Below, piece by piece: positions 1 through 8,567 of a stretch of 64,000 nucleotides of DNA (position 1 is the first letter of the stretch; each line of letters opens with the position of its first letter). The notes below the pieces were generated by a model that saw nothing but the letters and a program-made list of their open reading frames with translations, searched no databases and was not told the DNA's origin. A program made the translations under genes and the position numbers. Origin of the DNA: DASXKD01 sp963734725 (lineage in GTDB: Bacteria; Actinomycetota; Actinomycetes; Streptosporangiales; Streptosporangiaceae); contig CAVTIX010000013.1 of NCBI GenBank assembly GCA_963734725.1, forward strand, positions 1-64,000. The letters run 5' to 3'.

Positions 1-284
1 TTCGGCCGTGGCGGCGGCGCGGTCCAGGCGGCGGTGAGCACCCTGCAGCGGTCGGCCTCCAGGCCCGCCGCCGCCAGTTCTGCCTCGTCCCCGGCGTCGC
101 CACTGGCGTCGTCCACGCCGATGGCGACATGCTCGGCGCCGGGGAACTCGCGGGCGAACGTGCTCATCCAGGATGAGACCGTTCCTGTCGCAGGCGGCCG
201 GTCAAACAGCAGGAAGTTGCCCCAATGGAAGGTTGGATTGGCGGGGGTGCGGATGACCTGGTAGCCGACCCGCTGCTCAGTCAC
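1..284 (-). CDS. GNAT-family N-acetyltransferase, 3' end beyond window
   Basis: The minus strand reads in frame from a GTG at 284 to the window edge (94 codons), so the C-terminal part is missing. The translation starts MTEQRVGYQVIRTPANP and continues with HWGNFLLFDRPP and then EFPGAEHVAIGVDD, a pattern I recognise from actinobacterial GNAT acetyltransferases, which transfer an acetyl group from acetyl-CoA. A CAGGG just upstream of the GTG could be the ribosome site. The acetyl-CoA binding loop would lie outside the window, so the family call rests on the N-terminal half only. The substrate is unknown. Confidence 0.6.
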   Translation of the reverse strand, partial: MTEQRVGYQVIRTPANPTFHWGNFLLFDRPPATGTVSSWMSTFAREFPGAEHVAIGVDDASGDAGDEAELAAAGLEADRCRVLTAAWTAPPPRP

Positions 285-715
285 GCTGCCCTGCAACCCG
301 AGCAGCATCAGATCCGTAAGGTAACCCAGTGAGACAACGGCCATCGACGAAGGCTACTCGCCGCGTTCCGGCCCCTCCGGCGTGCCTGGCACCGCGGGGC
401 GCCGCAGTGGCCAGCCCGGCGGGCCTCGGCGGGATGACCGTGGGCCACAGCCCTGCCACATGGTCTATCGAGGCGCGCGTGTACCAGTCCGAACGTCTGG
501 CGGCGGCACGCGTGCGGCCGGTCGTAGCGATACTGTCCCAGCCCGGGCCGGTTGTGGCCGTCTCCATTTCTGCGGGTCGCCAGATGGCACCAGGCGAACT
601 CTTCCGACTGAGCCGACTCGGCCGCAATACAGGCATAGACGGGCTCGCGTGTTCGGCAGCAGCCCGGGAAGTCGGTACGCTTCGGGCGGTGGCGCTCATC
701 ATCGGCGGGCGCCTC
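285..715. other. No supported gene between the GNAT gene and tRNA-Lys
   Basis: Open frames run on both strands here, but none has a ribosome site, a recognisable motif or a family-like sequence. The segment probably holds the divergent promoter regions of the acetyltransferase and the tRNA. I see no repeat or RNA signal in it. Confidence 0.4.
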
Positions 716-787
716 GGGGTGCTAGCTCAACGGTAGAGCAGCGGACTTTTAATCCGTTGGTTCAGGGTTCGAGCCCCTGGCACCCCA
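716..787 (+). tRNA. tRNA-Lys (anticodon UUU)
   Basis: The acceptor stem GGGGTGC (716-722) pairs with GCACCCC (780-786), followed by discriminator A787 and a genomic CCA (788-790). The D arm (GCTC..GAGC), the anticodon arm GCGGA-CTTTTAA-TCCGT with UUU at the anticodon, and the T arm with GGTTCGAGCCCC are all present. The encoded CCA and the integrase gene 80 bases downstream fit use of the tRNA 3' end as an integration site. Confidence 0.95.
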
Positions 788-818
788 CCAGCCAAAACAC
801 CTGCGAGTTGGTCTCCTC

Positions 819-840
819 CGTGGGACGAAACGTGGGACGA
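819..840. repeat. Two direct 10-bp repeats between tRNA and integrase
   Basis: The sequence CGTGGGACGA occurs at 819-828 and again at 831-840, a 12-base period. Its place between the tRNA 3' end and the integrase start is where arm-type integrase or Xis binding sites lie in tRNA-integrated actinomycete elements. The binding role is inferred from position only. Confidence 0.45.
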
Positions 841-868
841 GTAGCCGTTCCTGGCCTAGCATGATCTC

Positions 869-2424
869 ATGGCACGGCGAGCGAGCGGTCACTTAGAGCA
901 ACTGCCAAGCGGCGCGTTCCGTGTTGACGTCTATGCAGGAACCGACCCGCTGACCGGCCGCAGACTGCGTTACCGGCGGACGGTGAAGACCGAACAGCAG
1001 GCCCGGATTGTCCTGGGCAAACTGCTGGAGCAGGCTGCTGAGGGGCGGCCGCCTGAAACCGGAGTGACGGTCGCCGAGCTGCTCCGGCAGTACATGACGG
1101 TGGCCGAGCTTGACCGCTCGACCCGCCAGACCTACGAGGGCTACATCAGGCGGACCATCTTGCCTGCCCTCGGGCTGATCAAGCTGCGCAATGTCCGCGG
1201 TCCGGTGCTGGACATGCTTTACGCGCGGCTACACCAGTGCGGCAATCCCGCCTGCTCCGGCAAGCCGTTCATCGAGCACTCCGCGTTCCCCGCCATCGAC
1301 GTGACACCAACCGCTGCCCAGCCAGTGTGGGCCCAGGTGGCTGCGGTCATCCGCGAGGCGATCACTTCGGGCCAGCTCACCCCCGGTGAGGCGCTGCTAT
1401 CGGCCAGGCAAGTAGCCGACCGCAACAGGCTGCCCGTGACGGCAATTCACCAGGCCCTGGCTGTCCTGGCAGACGAAGGGCTTATCACCGTCCGGCAGGG
1501 CCGCTGCGCGGTGGTCGCAGGCGAAACAGGCGGGACCCGCCCGGGGCGCCGGGCCAAGCCCGCGGATCCCAGGCACGACTGCGCCCGATCTGGCTGTGCA
1601 CCGCACACGTGCCGGCCGATGTCCGCCGCAACGATCCGGCAGATCCACGCCATCTTGTCTGGCGCGTTCGCCACGGCCGTCCGGTGGGAGTGGATCGACC
1701 GCAACCCCGCCGGGCCAGCGAAGCTGCCGAAGGCCAGGCATAGGACCGCCGCCTCCCCGGACCCGGCCGACGTCGCGAAGGTCATCGCGACCGCCCGGGC
1801 ATCCGGCCAGGACCTGCTCGCGCTGTACCTGTGGCTGGCTGCCGTCACCGGGGCACGCCGCGGCGAGCTGTGCGCGTTGCATTGGGCGGACCTGGACTTG
1901 CCGCGAGGCGTCATCCGGATCGCGCACAGCTACAGCGTCGCCGGCGGTGCGAACGTCCGGAAGGACACCAAGACACATCAGGACCGCAGCCTCGCGATCG
2001 ACAAAGTCACTGCCACTGTGCTTGCCGAACACCGCCAGGCCGTCGCCGATCAACTGGGCCAGGTCGGCGTCGAGCTTCCGCTTGACTCCTACGTGTTTTC
2101 CCCCGACCCGCTCGGAGACCGGCCCTGGAACCCCGACTGGCTAACGCACAAGGTCGCCGAGATCGCCCGCACCGCGGGAGTTGCTCTAAACATCAAGGCG
2201 CTGCGGCACTATTCGCCAGCCAACTCCTGGCCGGAGGCATCGACCTGCGCAACACCGCCGCCCGTCTCGGCCACGGCGGTGGCGGGGCCACCACCCTGCG
2301 CCACTACGCCGACCCGGTCCCCGAGGTTGACCGCCGGGCTGCCGCCTATCTCGCTCAACTGACAGCGCATACAGCCACTAGCAGGGCTGGCCCACCGGCC
2401 GGGCTTCCTGCTCAGGAGCGATGA
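869..2424 (+). CDS. Tyrosine-type site-specific integrase with an inserted GntR-like domain, frameshifted near the C-terminus
   Basis: The protein would integrate and excise the element at the tRNA-Lys gene. It has an N-terminal arm-binding region (residues 1-60), a core-binding region, then a GntR-type winged helix at about 151-216 (WAQVAAVIREAITSGQL, DEGLITVRQG), and a catalytic domain from about 250 with the first catalytic arginine in TGARRGELCALHW near 328. After LRHY at about 2212 the open frame runs into unrelated sequence and stops at 2362. The next frame carries the expected ending (LLAGGIDLRNTAARLGHG, TLRHYADP with the catalytic tyrosine) to a TGA at 2422-2424. A one-base deletion near 2213 explains this. 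As written, the protein lacks the second arginine and the tyrosine and would be inactive. The usual HxLRH histidine region reads IKALRHY. Confidence 0.9.
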
Positions 2425-2504
2425 CTGCCCGGCAGGCATGCCGGTTGCCGACCTGCTGCCTGCGGCCATGTCATTAGGCCCAGCCGGTCACCGGCATATC
2501 CAGA

Positions 2505-2780
2505 TCAGCGGATATAGACGTCGCGGCGGTGGCCTGCCGCCGCGACCCGGACGATACGACGCTGATCATCGATCGTGTACACGACCCGGTAGTCGCCGAT
2601 CCGGATGCGCCATACCCCGTGTGCCCCGGTGAGCATCTTCGACCCGGGCGGCCGGGGATCATCTTTGAGCGCTTCGGTTGCGGCTTTGATCCGCTCGGCG
2701 GTCTGCCGGTCCAGCTTGCGGAGTGCCCGCAACGCGGCAGGCCGGAACGTCAGCGCGTACTTGTCAACCGGATCGGTCAC
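2505..2780 (-). CDS. RelE/ParE-family toxin of a type II toxin-antitoxin pair
   Basis: About 91 residues, the usual RelE size. The fold-typical stretches are FRPAALRALRKLDRQTAERI (helical N-terminus) and VWRIRIGDYRVVYTIDD, the RelE signature (GxYRVxY) that carries the mRNA-cleavage residues. I chose the GTG at 2780 because it overlaps the antitoxin stop as GTGA, the normal arrangement for a translationally coupled pair; an upstream ATG at 2801 would give seven extra residues. RelE toxins cleave ribosome-bound mRNA and are neutralised by their partner. The pair probably stabilises the integrated element. Confidence 0.85.
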   Translation of the reverse strand: MTDPVDKYALTFRPAALRALRKLDRQTAERIKAATEALKDDPRPPGSKMLTGAHGVWRIRIGDYRVVYTIDDQRRIVRVAAAGHRRDVYIR

Positions 2781-3049
2781 GTCAGGCCAAGTTCGGCCCA
2801 CACCTGCTCGGCGGGGATGTCCTCGCCCGGCTCTTCCAGCGCCTGCCGCGCGGCATCACCATCAGCGAGATCTTCCACCAGTTCCCGCGCCTGGTCAGGG
2901 GTCATGCCTTCCAGCAGCGCGGCGAACTCGGCCGGGACAATCGCGGCCAGGCGTTCCCCGTGCTCGGTGAGGTAGACAACATGGCCTCGTGCCGCCTGGT
3001 GCGCGGCGGCGCTGAGGTCCGGCCCGTCATCGACCGGCAGTTCGCTCAT
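2777..3049 (-). CDS. Phd/YefM-family antitoxin
   Basis: The start MSELPVDDGP at 3049 gives about 90 residues. The N-terminal half matches the Phd/YefM DNA-binding fold (AAHQAARGHVVYLTEHGERLAAIVPAEFAAL); the acidic C-terminal part (TPDQARELVEDLADGD) is the usual toxin-wrapping tail. It precedes the RelE toxin with a 4-base overlap, so the two are one operon. Antitoxins of this family also repress their own promoter, which would lie just upstream of 3049. An ATG at 3094 is in frame but lengthens the protein beyond the family norm. Confidence 0.8.
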   Translation of the reverse strand: MSELPVDDGPDLSAAAHQAARGHVVYLTEHGERLAAIVPAEFAALLEGMTPDQARELVEDLADGDAARQALEEPGEDIPAEQVWAELGLT

Positions 3050-3110
3050 AACCTCAGGGTATGCCGCACATCCTGCTCGCGCACGTTCGCTCACCTGGAC
3101 GCAGCTCCAT

Positions 3111-3545
3111 TCATGTCACGTCATCACAATGGAAGGTCGTGCTTGCCTTGGGGTTGGCCGGGGCGTGCTCAGCGAGCCAGGCGGCCGTGTACTCCTCCAA
3201 GTCCACCTCCGCGCCAGCGCAAGCGTCTGCGACTATCCGGTCCACGAATGCCCGTGGGATACGGCGTATTTTCTGCACCCGCCCTCGGCGTATGACCACC
3301 GATGGCAGCCGCCCCTCGTCGGCCATGCGTGCGACCGTCATCCGGCTTACACCAAGAAGCCCTGCTGTCTCTTCCAGGTCCAGCAGTGGCTTGTCAACGG
3401 CGGGATCGGCCGATGGTGCCGACGGGGTGCCGCCACTGCTAAGCGCGCCAGCCAGCGCCCGGATTACCGCCTCGAGTACACCAGGCAGCGGCACCACATT
3501 GTCAGCTGGCGCCGCCGGGAGCAGCGGCCTAGCCTGATCGCTCAC
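3111..3545 (-). CDS. Excisionase-like MerR/Xis-type DNA-binding protein
   Basis: A 144-residue protein whose central part LLDLEETAGLLGVSRMTVAR followed by RMADEGRLPSVVIRRGRVQKIRRIPRAFVDRIV is the excisionase-family winged helix-turn-helix. The GTG start at 3545 is preceded by GGAGG at spacing 7. Lying on the opposite strand to the integrase and inside the same element, it is the likely recombination directionality factor. The N-terminal 50 residues are Pro/Ala rich and not family-defining. A plain repressor role is also possible. Confidence 0.75.
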   Translation of the reverse strand: MSDQARPLLPAAPADNVVPLPGVLEAVIRALAGALSSGGTPSAPSADPAVDKPLLDLEETAGLLGVSRMTVARMADEGRLPSVVIRRGRVQKIRRIPRAFVDRIVADACAGAEVDLEEYTAAWLAEHAPANPKASTTFHCDDVT

Positions 3546-3714
3546 CTAACCTCCAGCAGCGCACGCGTGTAGCTGCGCCTGCAGTTGCCAGAGGCCGGTG
3601 CCGAGCAGCGCAGCGGCCTGCTCGTGACTCTTGCGCCCGCGCGAGACCGGCGGCCATGACCGCACGTTCTTGCGCGTGCGTGAGTTCGCCGCGCGACGCG
3701 AGCCGCGCAGACAT
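3546..3714 (-). pseudogene. Small frameshifted gene upstream of the excisionase
   Basis: From an ATG at 3714 the frame reads MSARLASRGELTHAQERAV and AAGLARAQES, which looks like a real helical protein; it then turns into Arg/Ala-rich nonsense. Moving one frame near 3620 gives EQAAALLGTGLWQLQAQLH and a TAG at 3546-3548, a few bases before the excisionase GTG. A single-base indel in a roughly 55-residue coupled gene is the simplest reading. I do not recognise the family, and the call rests on amino-acid plausibility and position. Confidence 0.35.
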
Positions 3715-3924
3715 GCTCGCGAGTTCGACGCGTGTGTCTCGGCACGTCCCTGTCCGTGCCGTTGCGTCGGGGCGCTACGCCATACGGGCGCGCTGTCCGG
3801 TGCCAGAGATGTTGAGGCATTGCCAGCGCACCTGAGGCATACGGCGGGGCGCTACCGCTGGGTTGAGCCCTTGTGATCAATCTCGATCGTGAGGTGCTTG
3901 GTGGCTGGCGCGGGCCCGGCCGGG

Positions 3925-3992
3925 TGGCAGCCCGGCGCGATCGCAGGCGTCAGAGATCGAGTCCGCTAACGAGCGAGAAGGCCGGGCTGCCA
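3925..3992. repeat. 12-bp inverted repeat (TGGCAGCCCGGC / GCCGGGCTGCCA)
   Basis: The arms 3925-3936 and 3981-3992 are perfectly complementary and 44 bases apart, in a gene-free stretch between the element genes and the hydrolase remnant. It could be a protein-binding site or an end of a decayed mobile sequence; nothing else supports either. Confidence 0.4.
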
Positions 3993-4124
3993 TGTACTCG
4001 GCTCGGTGTCGGGGGCGTGCGCTCGGTGTCACGCGCGTGAGGTTCGCAGGGCACGGTGGGAGCGGGCCGGTCTTGGCGCTGACATTTGTCCAAGACTGAT
4101 AGGCGGTAGCCCTGGCATCGTCTC

Positions 4125-4613
4125 GTGTATGGATATGTACGACGTCAAACACTTGCATGGGGGATGCATGTGGTCCACGACGGCCCGCGGCAGGCGCCGC
4201 CGCTGTTGCTTATACACGGATCGGGGGCCTCGGGTAGCTCTTGGAGCCCGGTGGTGCCGGCACTCGCCGGCCAGCATCACGTCATCCGGGTTGACCTTCC
4301 GGGCCACGGCCAGTCCCCGCCCGCGCCGTGGTACGACGTGCCTGAGCAGGCGGGGCGCGCGTGGCTGCGCTGCTCAACGGCCTCGGGCTTCGTCACGTCA
4401 CCGTGGCCGGGCACTCCAGCGGCGGCTACATCGCCACCGCACTCGCGGAACAGTGTCCCGGCCTGGTGGGTTCGCTCGCACTGATCAGCAGCGGCCCGAG
4501 TCCCAGCGCGCTGCTTCCCCAGCCGGTCCTCCTTCGGGTCCTGATGGCCCCGCCGTTCGGCCCGCTCCTGTGGTCGGTGCGGTCGGACGCGATGATCCGC
4601 AAGGGGATGGTCC
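4125..4613 (+). pseudogene. Alpha/beta hydrolase remnant, frameshifted and 3'-truncated
   Basis: The first frame gives the alpha/beta hydrolase N-terminus with the oxyanion segment LLLIHGSGASGSSW and VDLPGHGQSPP. Near 4355 the reading must move by two bases (an extra CG in CGCGCGTGG) to continue with AALLNGLGLRHVTVAGHSSG, which contains the nucleophile elbow GHSSGG. The sequence is lost at about 4600, before the catalytic Asp and His, where it abuts part of an AraC regulator. The gene is therefore dead as written, by both frameshift and truncation. Confidence 0.75.
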
Positions 4614-4859
4614 CGCTTCCGGTCCCAGCTGGGCATCACACCCAAGCGAGCTGCCCAGCTGGTGCGCTTCGACCACGCGGCCCACCTTCTGGCGGCGGGT
4701 CACCCCGCCGCCAGCGTTGCCGCGGAGAGCAGCTACGTCGACCAGTCCCACCTTCACCGCCAGGTCAAGGCGATCGCCGGGCTCACGCCCTCGGCCGTGG
4801 CCGCCGCGCCGTGGCTCGCGATCGACGACGTCGCGTGGCCTGCCGCATCGCGAACCTGA
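4614..4859 (+). pseudogene. AraC-family regulator, C-terminal DNA-binding remnant
   Basis: The frame reads RFRSQLGITPKRAAQLVRFD and then SYVDQSHLHRQVKAIAGLTP, the second half of the AraC helix-turn-helix pair, ending at a TGA at 4857-4859. No start codon or N-terminal effector domain precedes it; upstream is the hydrolase remnant in another frame. The joint at about 4610 is a deletion or recombination scar. Confidence 0.75.
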
Positions 4860-5753
4860 CGCCGCCGACAGCTGGCGGATACCTCCGGCCGACCTTCGCC
4901 GAACCGCTTGCGTAAGGCGACACGGTGGCTTCCACACGCAGCGCAGAACTTGACGAAACCGCCGCATCAGACCGGATTCGCCCCATGTATCAGACGCGCT
5001 GACAATGCCTCAACTTCCGTGGCACAGGAGTGCCACGGTCAAATGCCTCACATCCGTTGGCAGACCAGCGCGCCCACAACCACCCCACGCCCTGCCACTC
5101 AAACATAGACACCCCAGGTCAGCAGCCTGCCGCTGCCTCCGACCCGATGGCACAGGACACGCGCTGTCCAACTGACGGCTACATCATCCGGCCATGATGT
5201 AGCTGTAGCCCCGCCCCCGCGAGGCCAGCCTCACACCGCGCATCGCCATGATCGTCAGATGGTTGCCGAGAGTCAAAGCGACGGATCATGGTTCAGGGAA
5301 GCGGCAGAGCGATCAAGATCAGGAAGCGACCTTGCCGACACCGCGCGGGACGCCGACCTACCGCCACGCATGGCATGCGACGGCATGCTGGAGCTCTCAC
5401 AGTCACCCGTCCTGGCAGCTCCGTCATGTCGATGCCAAGCGTCGTTCGCTGGAGCTCTTGGCTGAGCTTCCGGGCGCTACGGGGGCGTCAAATAGGCGAA
5501 TGCAGACAGCCTCGCTCGCGGGTGACCGCCGAGGTCGGCAACCTCGCCCACCGGCGCTACGGAAGGTGACATCTGTTCAGTTCAGCGGTCGCCCGATCTC
5601 CCTGCCGAATATTTGCGGCAGCTGGCCGGGCCAGCATGCCCGCCGATCGGATGCAGAATATCCAGTTCGGGAAACGGACACGATCGTGCTGACTCACGTC
5701 TTGTGGATGACCGTACTGGCCTGGGGCCAGGGCACCGGGCACGGTGGGCGGTT
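4860..5753. other. 894-bp stretch without a supported gene
   Basis: Several open frames cross this stretch but have no ribosome sites and change character within a few codons. One plus-strand segment near 5390-5490 (WQLRHVDAKRRSLELLAELPG) looks protein-like, but I cannot place it in a family. The region fits decayed DNA between the surrounding remnants. Confidence 0.4.
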
Positions 5754-6362
5754 TCAGCTGTGCGCGGGCACTGGTGCCAGGGCGCGGTGGAGTTGGGCCC
5801 GGGAGCGGATGCCGAGCTTGCGGAATGCCTTGTTCAGGTGGTAGTCGACGGTGCCCTTGCTGATGTACAGGCGGGCGGCGATCTCGGGGTTGGACAGTCC
5901 CTCGCCGGCCAGGCTGGTGATGCGGGCTTCTTGCGGGGTGAGCTCATCTAGGGTCGCGTTGCGGCGGTTGTGCGCGGTGGCACCGGTCGCGGTCAGTTCC
6001 TGCCGGGCCCGGCCGGCGAACGACCGGGCGCCCATCGCCTCGAACAGGTCGTGGGCGGTGCGCAGCTGGGCGCGAGCGTCGGTGCGGCGGCGCTGGCGGC
6101 GCAGCCATTCCCCGTAGAGCAGGTGGGCGCGGGCCAGCGGCAGCCGCATCCGGGTCCGGCCCAGCCGCCCGATCGCTTCGGTATACAGCTCCTCGGCGGC
6201 GCCGCCGTCGGCCAGAAGGGCCCGCGAGCGGGCCTCCAGGCCCAGCCCCCAGTCCTTGTCACCGAGCCGGGCATGCGCGTGCAAGGCCTGCAGCGCGGTC
6301 TGGGCAGCCGCCGGCCAAGGTGGGAGTTCGGCGCAAAGCGGCCGGGGCGCATCCTGTGACAA
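5754..6362 (-). pseudogene. LuxR-family regulator, C-terminal remnant
   Basis: The final 65 residues are a clear LuxR helix-turn-helix: LDELTPQEARITSLAGEGLS, NPEIAARLYISKGTVDYHLN, KAFRKLGIRSRAQLHRAL. The preceding part is the TPR-like end of the large ATP-binding LuxR (LAL) regulators (ARAHLLYGEWLRRQRRRTDA). Those proteins are usually 800-1000 residues; only about 200 remain and the ATPase domain is gone. It could still be translated from the ATG at 6362 as a free DNA-binding domain, but I see no good ribosome site. Confidence 0.75.
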
Positions 6363-6415
6363 GGCGTGCAGATGCCAGGATCAGCCTTCCTTGGCCGTAT
6401 GCGTAAAGACGTCGC

Positions 6416-7159
6416 CTACTCGCCGGTAAACCGGAATTCTGCCTGCCATGGGCCGTCCACGTGGACAACCTCCCAGTAGCGTTCGGCGATGCGCTCCGGG
6501 TCAAAGGAAGTGCCCGCGGCTATCTGCCCTGCGATCGTCAGTGTGGCCACACGAATGCCGTCCGGTTCCAGGTCAGCGCCGAGCATCGTTGCGGCCGACC
6601 GGAGCGCCGCCTTGCCGAGGGAAACGGTCGCCAGGGCCGGGATCGGATGGTCGGCGAACCCGCCCCCGGTGACCAGGATGGTCCCGAAGCCGGCGGCCCG
6701 CATGGCCGGGGCGGCCACCTGCGCGACGACGATTGCGCTGATGACATCTACTGAATACGCCGCCTGGAGGTGGGCGACAGTTGAGTCCAGCAGCCGGTCC
6801 GGAGCTCCCATGACGGCGTTATAGACAATGACGCCCGGTGCGCCATTTCCGAGATAGAGCTCCCTCATCCGGGCGCCCAGGCCATCGGGATCGCTGGCAT
6901 CGGCCGCGATGGTGCTGATCGTGGCACCGGTACCGGCCAAGGTGCCCGCGAGGCCGCGGAGGCCGTCGGTGCTGCGCGCCACCAGGGTTACCCGGTAGCC
7001 GCCCACGGCGAAGCGACGTGCCACGGCCATTCCAAGGCCAGGCCCCGCGCCGACCAGTAGAAGGTGGCGGCCATCGACCGAGCCGGGACCTGCGGCCCCG
7101 GCAAGGTCAGCGACAGTGCTTCCCCCGTTGCCAGGGCCGCCTGTTCGCTCGTCAGGCAT
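6416..7159 (-). CDS. SDR-family protein lacking the catalytic tyrosine
   Basis: A 247-residue Rossmann protein. The nucleotide-binding motif is GAGPGLG at about residue 37-43 instead of the classic TGxxxGIG, followed by RFAVGGYRVTLVARS. Where active SDRs have YxxxK, this one reads VSLGK, so the lysine is kept but the tyrosine is replaced. Oxidoreductase activity in the usual way is doubtful. The start ATG at 7159 has AAAGGAG at spacing 8. It lies just upstream of the LuxR remnant on the same strand and may once have been regulated by it. Confidence 0.8.
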   Translation of the reverse strand: MPDERTGGPGNGGSTVADLAGAAGPGSVDGRHLLLVGAGPGLGMAVARRFAVGGYRVTLVARSTDGLRGLAGTLAGTGATISTIAADASDPDGLGARMRELYLGNGAPGVIVYNAVMGAPDRLLDSTVAHLQAAYSVDVISAIVVAQVAAPAMRAAGFGTILVTGGGFADHPIPALATVSLGKAALRSAATMLGADLEPDGIRVATLTIAGQIAAGTSFDPERIAERYWEVVHVDGPWQAEFRFTGE

Positions 7160-7326
7160 GGGTGCCGCTCCTTTCGCGTCGAACCGCCTCGGAAAAGCGG
7201 CCCGGGCTGGAGGCTATGCCGGGCCCCTGACCTCGCGGAATCAATCAGGTTGGCAGAACGCTGGGGCCGGGCAAGGCACACGCGTGAGCTTAGTGGTCGC
7301 GCCCGTAAGTTCGCCGGGGGTGGGGT

Positions 7327-7535
7327 TCATGCTGCCAGGGCGTGAGGCTGGGTCTTGTCGTGGGCGTCGATGCGGGGCAGCAGGTCGTTGAGGTCGGTGC
7401 GGGTGAAGGTCCAGCGGAACGGCTTGGCGATGGCGTTGTAGCGGGTCTCGAACGCGGCCAGGCGGTCGCGGATCTGGCTGAGATCGGTGAAGTCGTTGGG
7501 TGTGAGGGCTTTGCGCTGCACGACGGAGAAATCGA
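7327..7535 (-). pseudogene. IS630-family transposase C-terminal fragment (minus strand)
   Basis: Reads FSVVQRKALTPNDF and RWTFTRTDLNDLLPRIDAH, the end of an IS630-type DDE transposase, stopping at 7327-7329. About 65 codons remain. It meets a second IS630 fragment pointing the other way at about 7536. Confidence 0.75.
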
Positions 7536-7695
7536 GGCGCAGTTCACGGCGTTGCGGTACTTCACGCTCGACGGGACCGACCACGCCAGCCACCATGAGC
7601 AGGCCAGCATGATCCGCCGGTACATCATCTGGCGCAACAACCACGCCTACGACGAACGGCTCCGCCGCATCGTCGACCGGGCGAACGCGGCCTGA
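7536..7695 (+). pseudogene. IS630-family transposase C-terminal fragment (plus strand)
   Basis: Reads FTALRYFTLDGTDHASHHEQ, ASMIRRYIIWRNNHA and RRIVDRANAA before a TGA at 7693-7695, the end of a second IS630-family transposase. It is back to back with the minus-strand fragment, so at least two insertions and a deletion happened here. Confidence 0.7.
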
Positions 7696-7872
7696 CCTCG
7701 CGTCAGCAGCAGGATCCTGACCCGCGTCAGCAGCCGGATCCGCGCAGCGCGTACCCGAGCATCGGCCATCCCGCGCCCTTGACCTCCTGAGACTCAGCGC
7801 GCCCCAGATCACGCCGGTACTCGGGCGCCCGGCGCCACGGGGCAGCGGCGGCATGCTGGTCGTGCTTCCTGA

Positions 7873-8540
7873 CTAATCGGGCATCCCACGCCACGGCACG
7901 AAGCGCTTGGCTTTGCCGGTGAGTGGGTCACGCGTGATGGCATCGACGCGGCTGATACTGACTTCCGGGTCGGTGAGGCCCGCCTGGTGCAAGCTGCCCT
8001 CGATCCTCGCAGCCAGGGCGCCGTGGTCGAAGTCAACGTCTGCGACGACTGCTACGGTGACGCCGCGTGGTGCCTGGCGGACCTGGTATTCGCGCACGGC
8101 GGCGGTCTGCAGCAGCGCTGTCGTGAGGGCGGAGGGGTGCACGGTGAGGTCGCCGTAGCGGAATCCGTCATCGGCGCGGCCGTCGAACGGTCGTGCGAAG
8201 GAACCCGGCGGCGCTGAGCCCGGCGGGCGTGAACCTGTCGGTCAGCTCGTAGCGGATCAGCGGCTGAGTCTGATTATGCAGGTTGGTGACCAGGACCCGG
8301 GCTGAGGTGGTGCCGTCGGGCACCGGCCGGCCAGCGTCGGGTGCAGCAGCACCTCCGGGACCGGTTCCAGCCCCAGCCCGAGCCCGTAATCAGCGAGCTT
8401 GCCCGCCGCCCACAGCAAGTTCTTCGCCCGCTCCCGCCCGCCCGGCCCGGCCCGGCTGATCACATCCCGGGCAAACGCCGCCGCTTCCGTGGGCACCGAC
8501 CACGGCTCCCACCGCCCGATAGAGGCGGCAACGTCACCAG
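7873..8540 (-). pseudogene. Phenylacetate-CoA-ligase-like adenylate-forming enzyme, truncated with two frameshifts
   Basis: Three pieces in different frames line up as the C-terminal 220 residues of a PaaK/coenzyme-F390-synthetase-like enzyme: SIGRWEPWSVPTEAAAFARD, then LVTNLHNQTQPLIRYELTDR, then FRYGDLTVHPSALTTALL and ITRDPLTGKAKRFVP at the end (stop at 7873-7875). Frame changes are needed near 8325 and near 8205. The N-terminal half, with the ATP-binding loop, is absent. It is non-functional as written. Confidence 0.75.
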
Positions 8541-8567
8541 CAGGCACACAGCACTTACACTTAATGT

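Noticed and set aside
277..736. Open frames on both strands between the acetyltransferase and tRNA genes
   Set aside because: They overlap each other completely and the tRNA, and neither looks like a protein family or has a ribosome site.
3855..3875. GGGTTGAGCCCTTG resembling the tRNA-Lys 3' end as a right attachment site
   Set aside because: Only a short, imperfect match to GGGTTCGAGCCCCTGG, too weak for a functional attachment repeat.
5248..5844. 198-codon open frame as a gene
   Set aside because: No ribosome site, no recognisable domain, and composition changes along the frame; it also overlaps the end of the LuxR remnant.
7327..7695. A complete IS630 element
   Set aside because: Only two C-terminal pieces in opposite directions are present, with no N-terminus, DDE core or inverted repeats.
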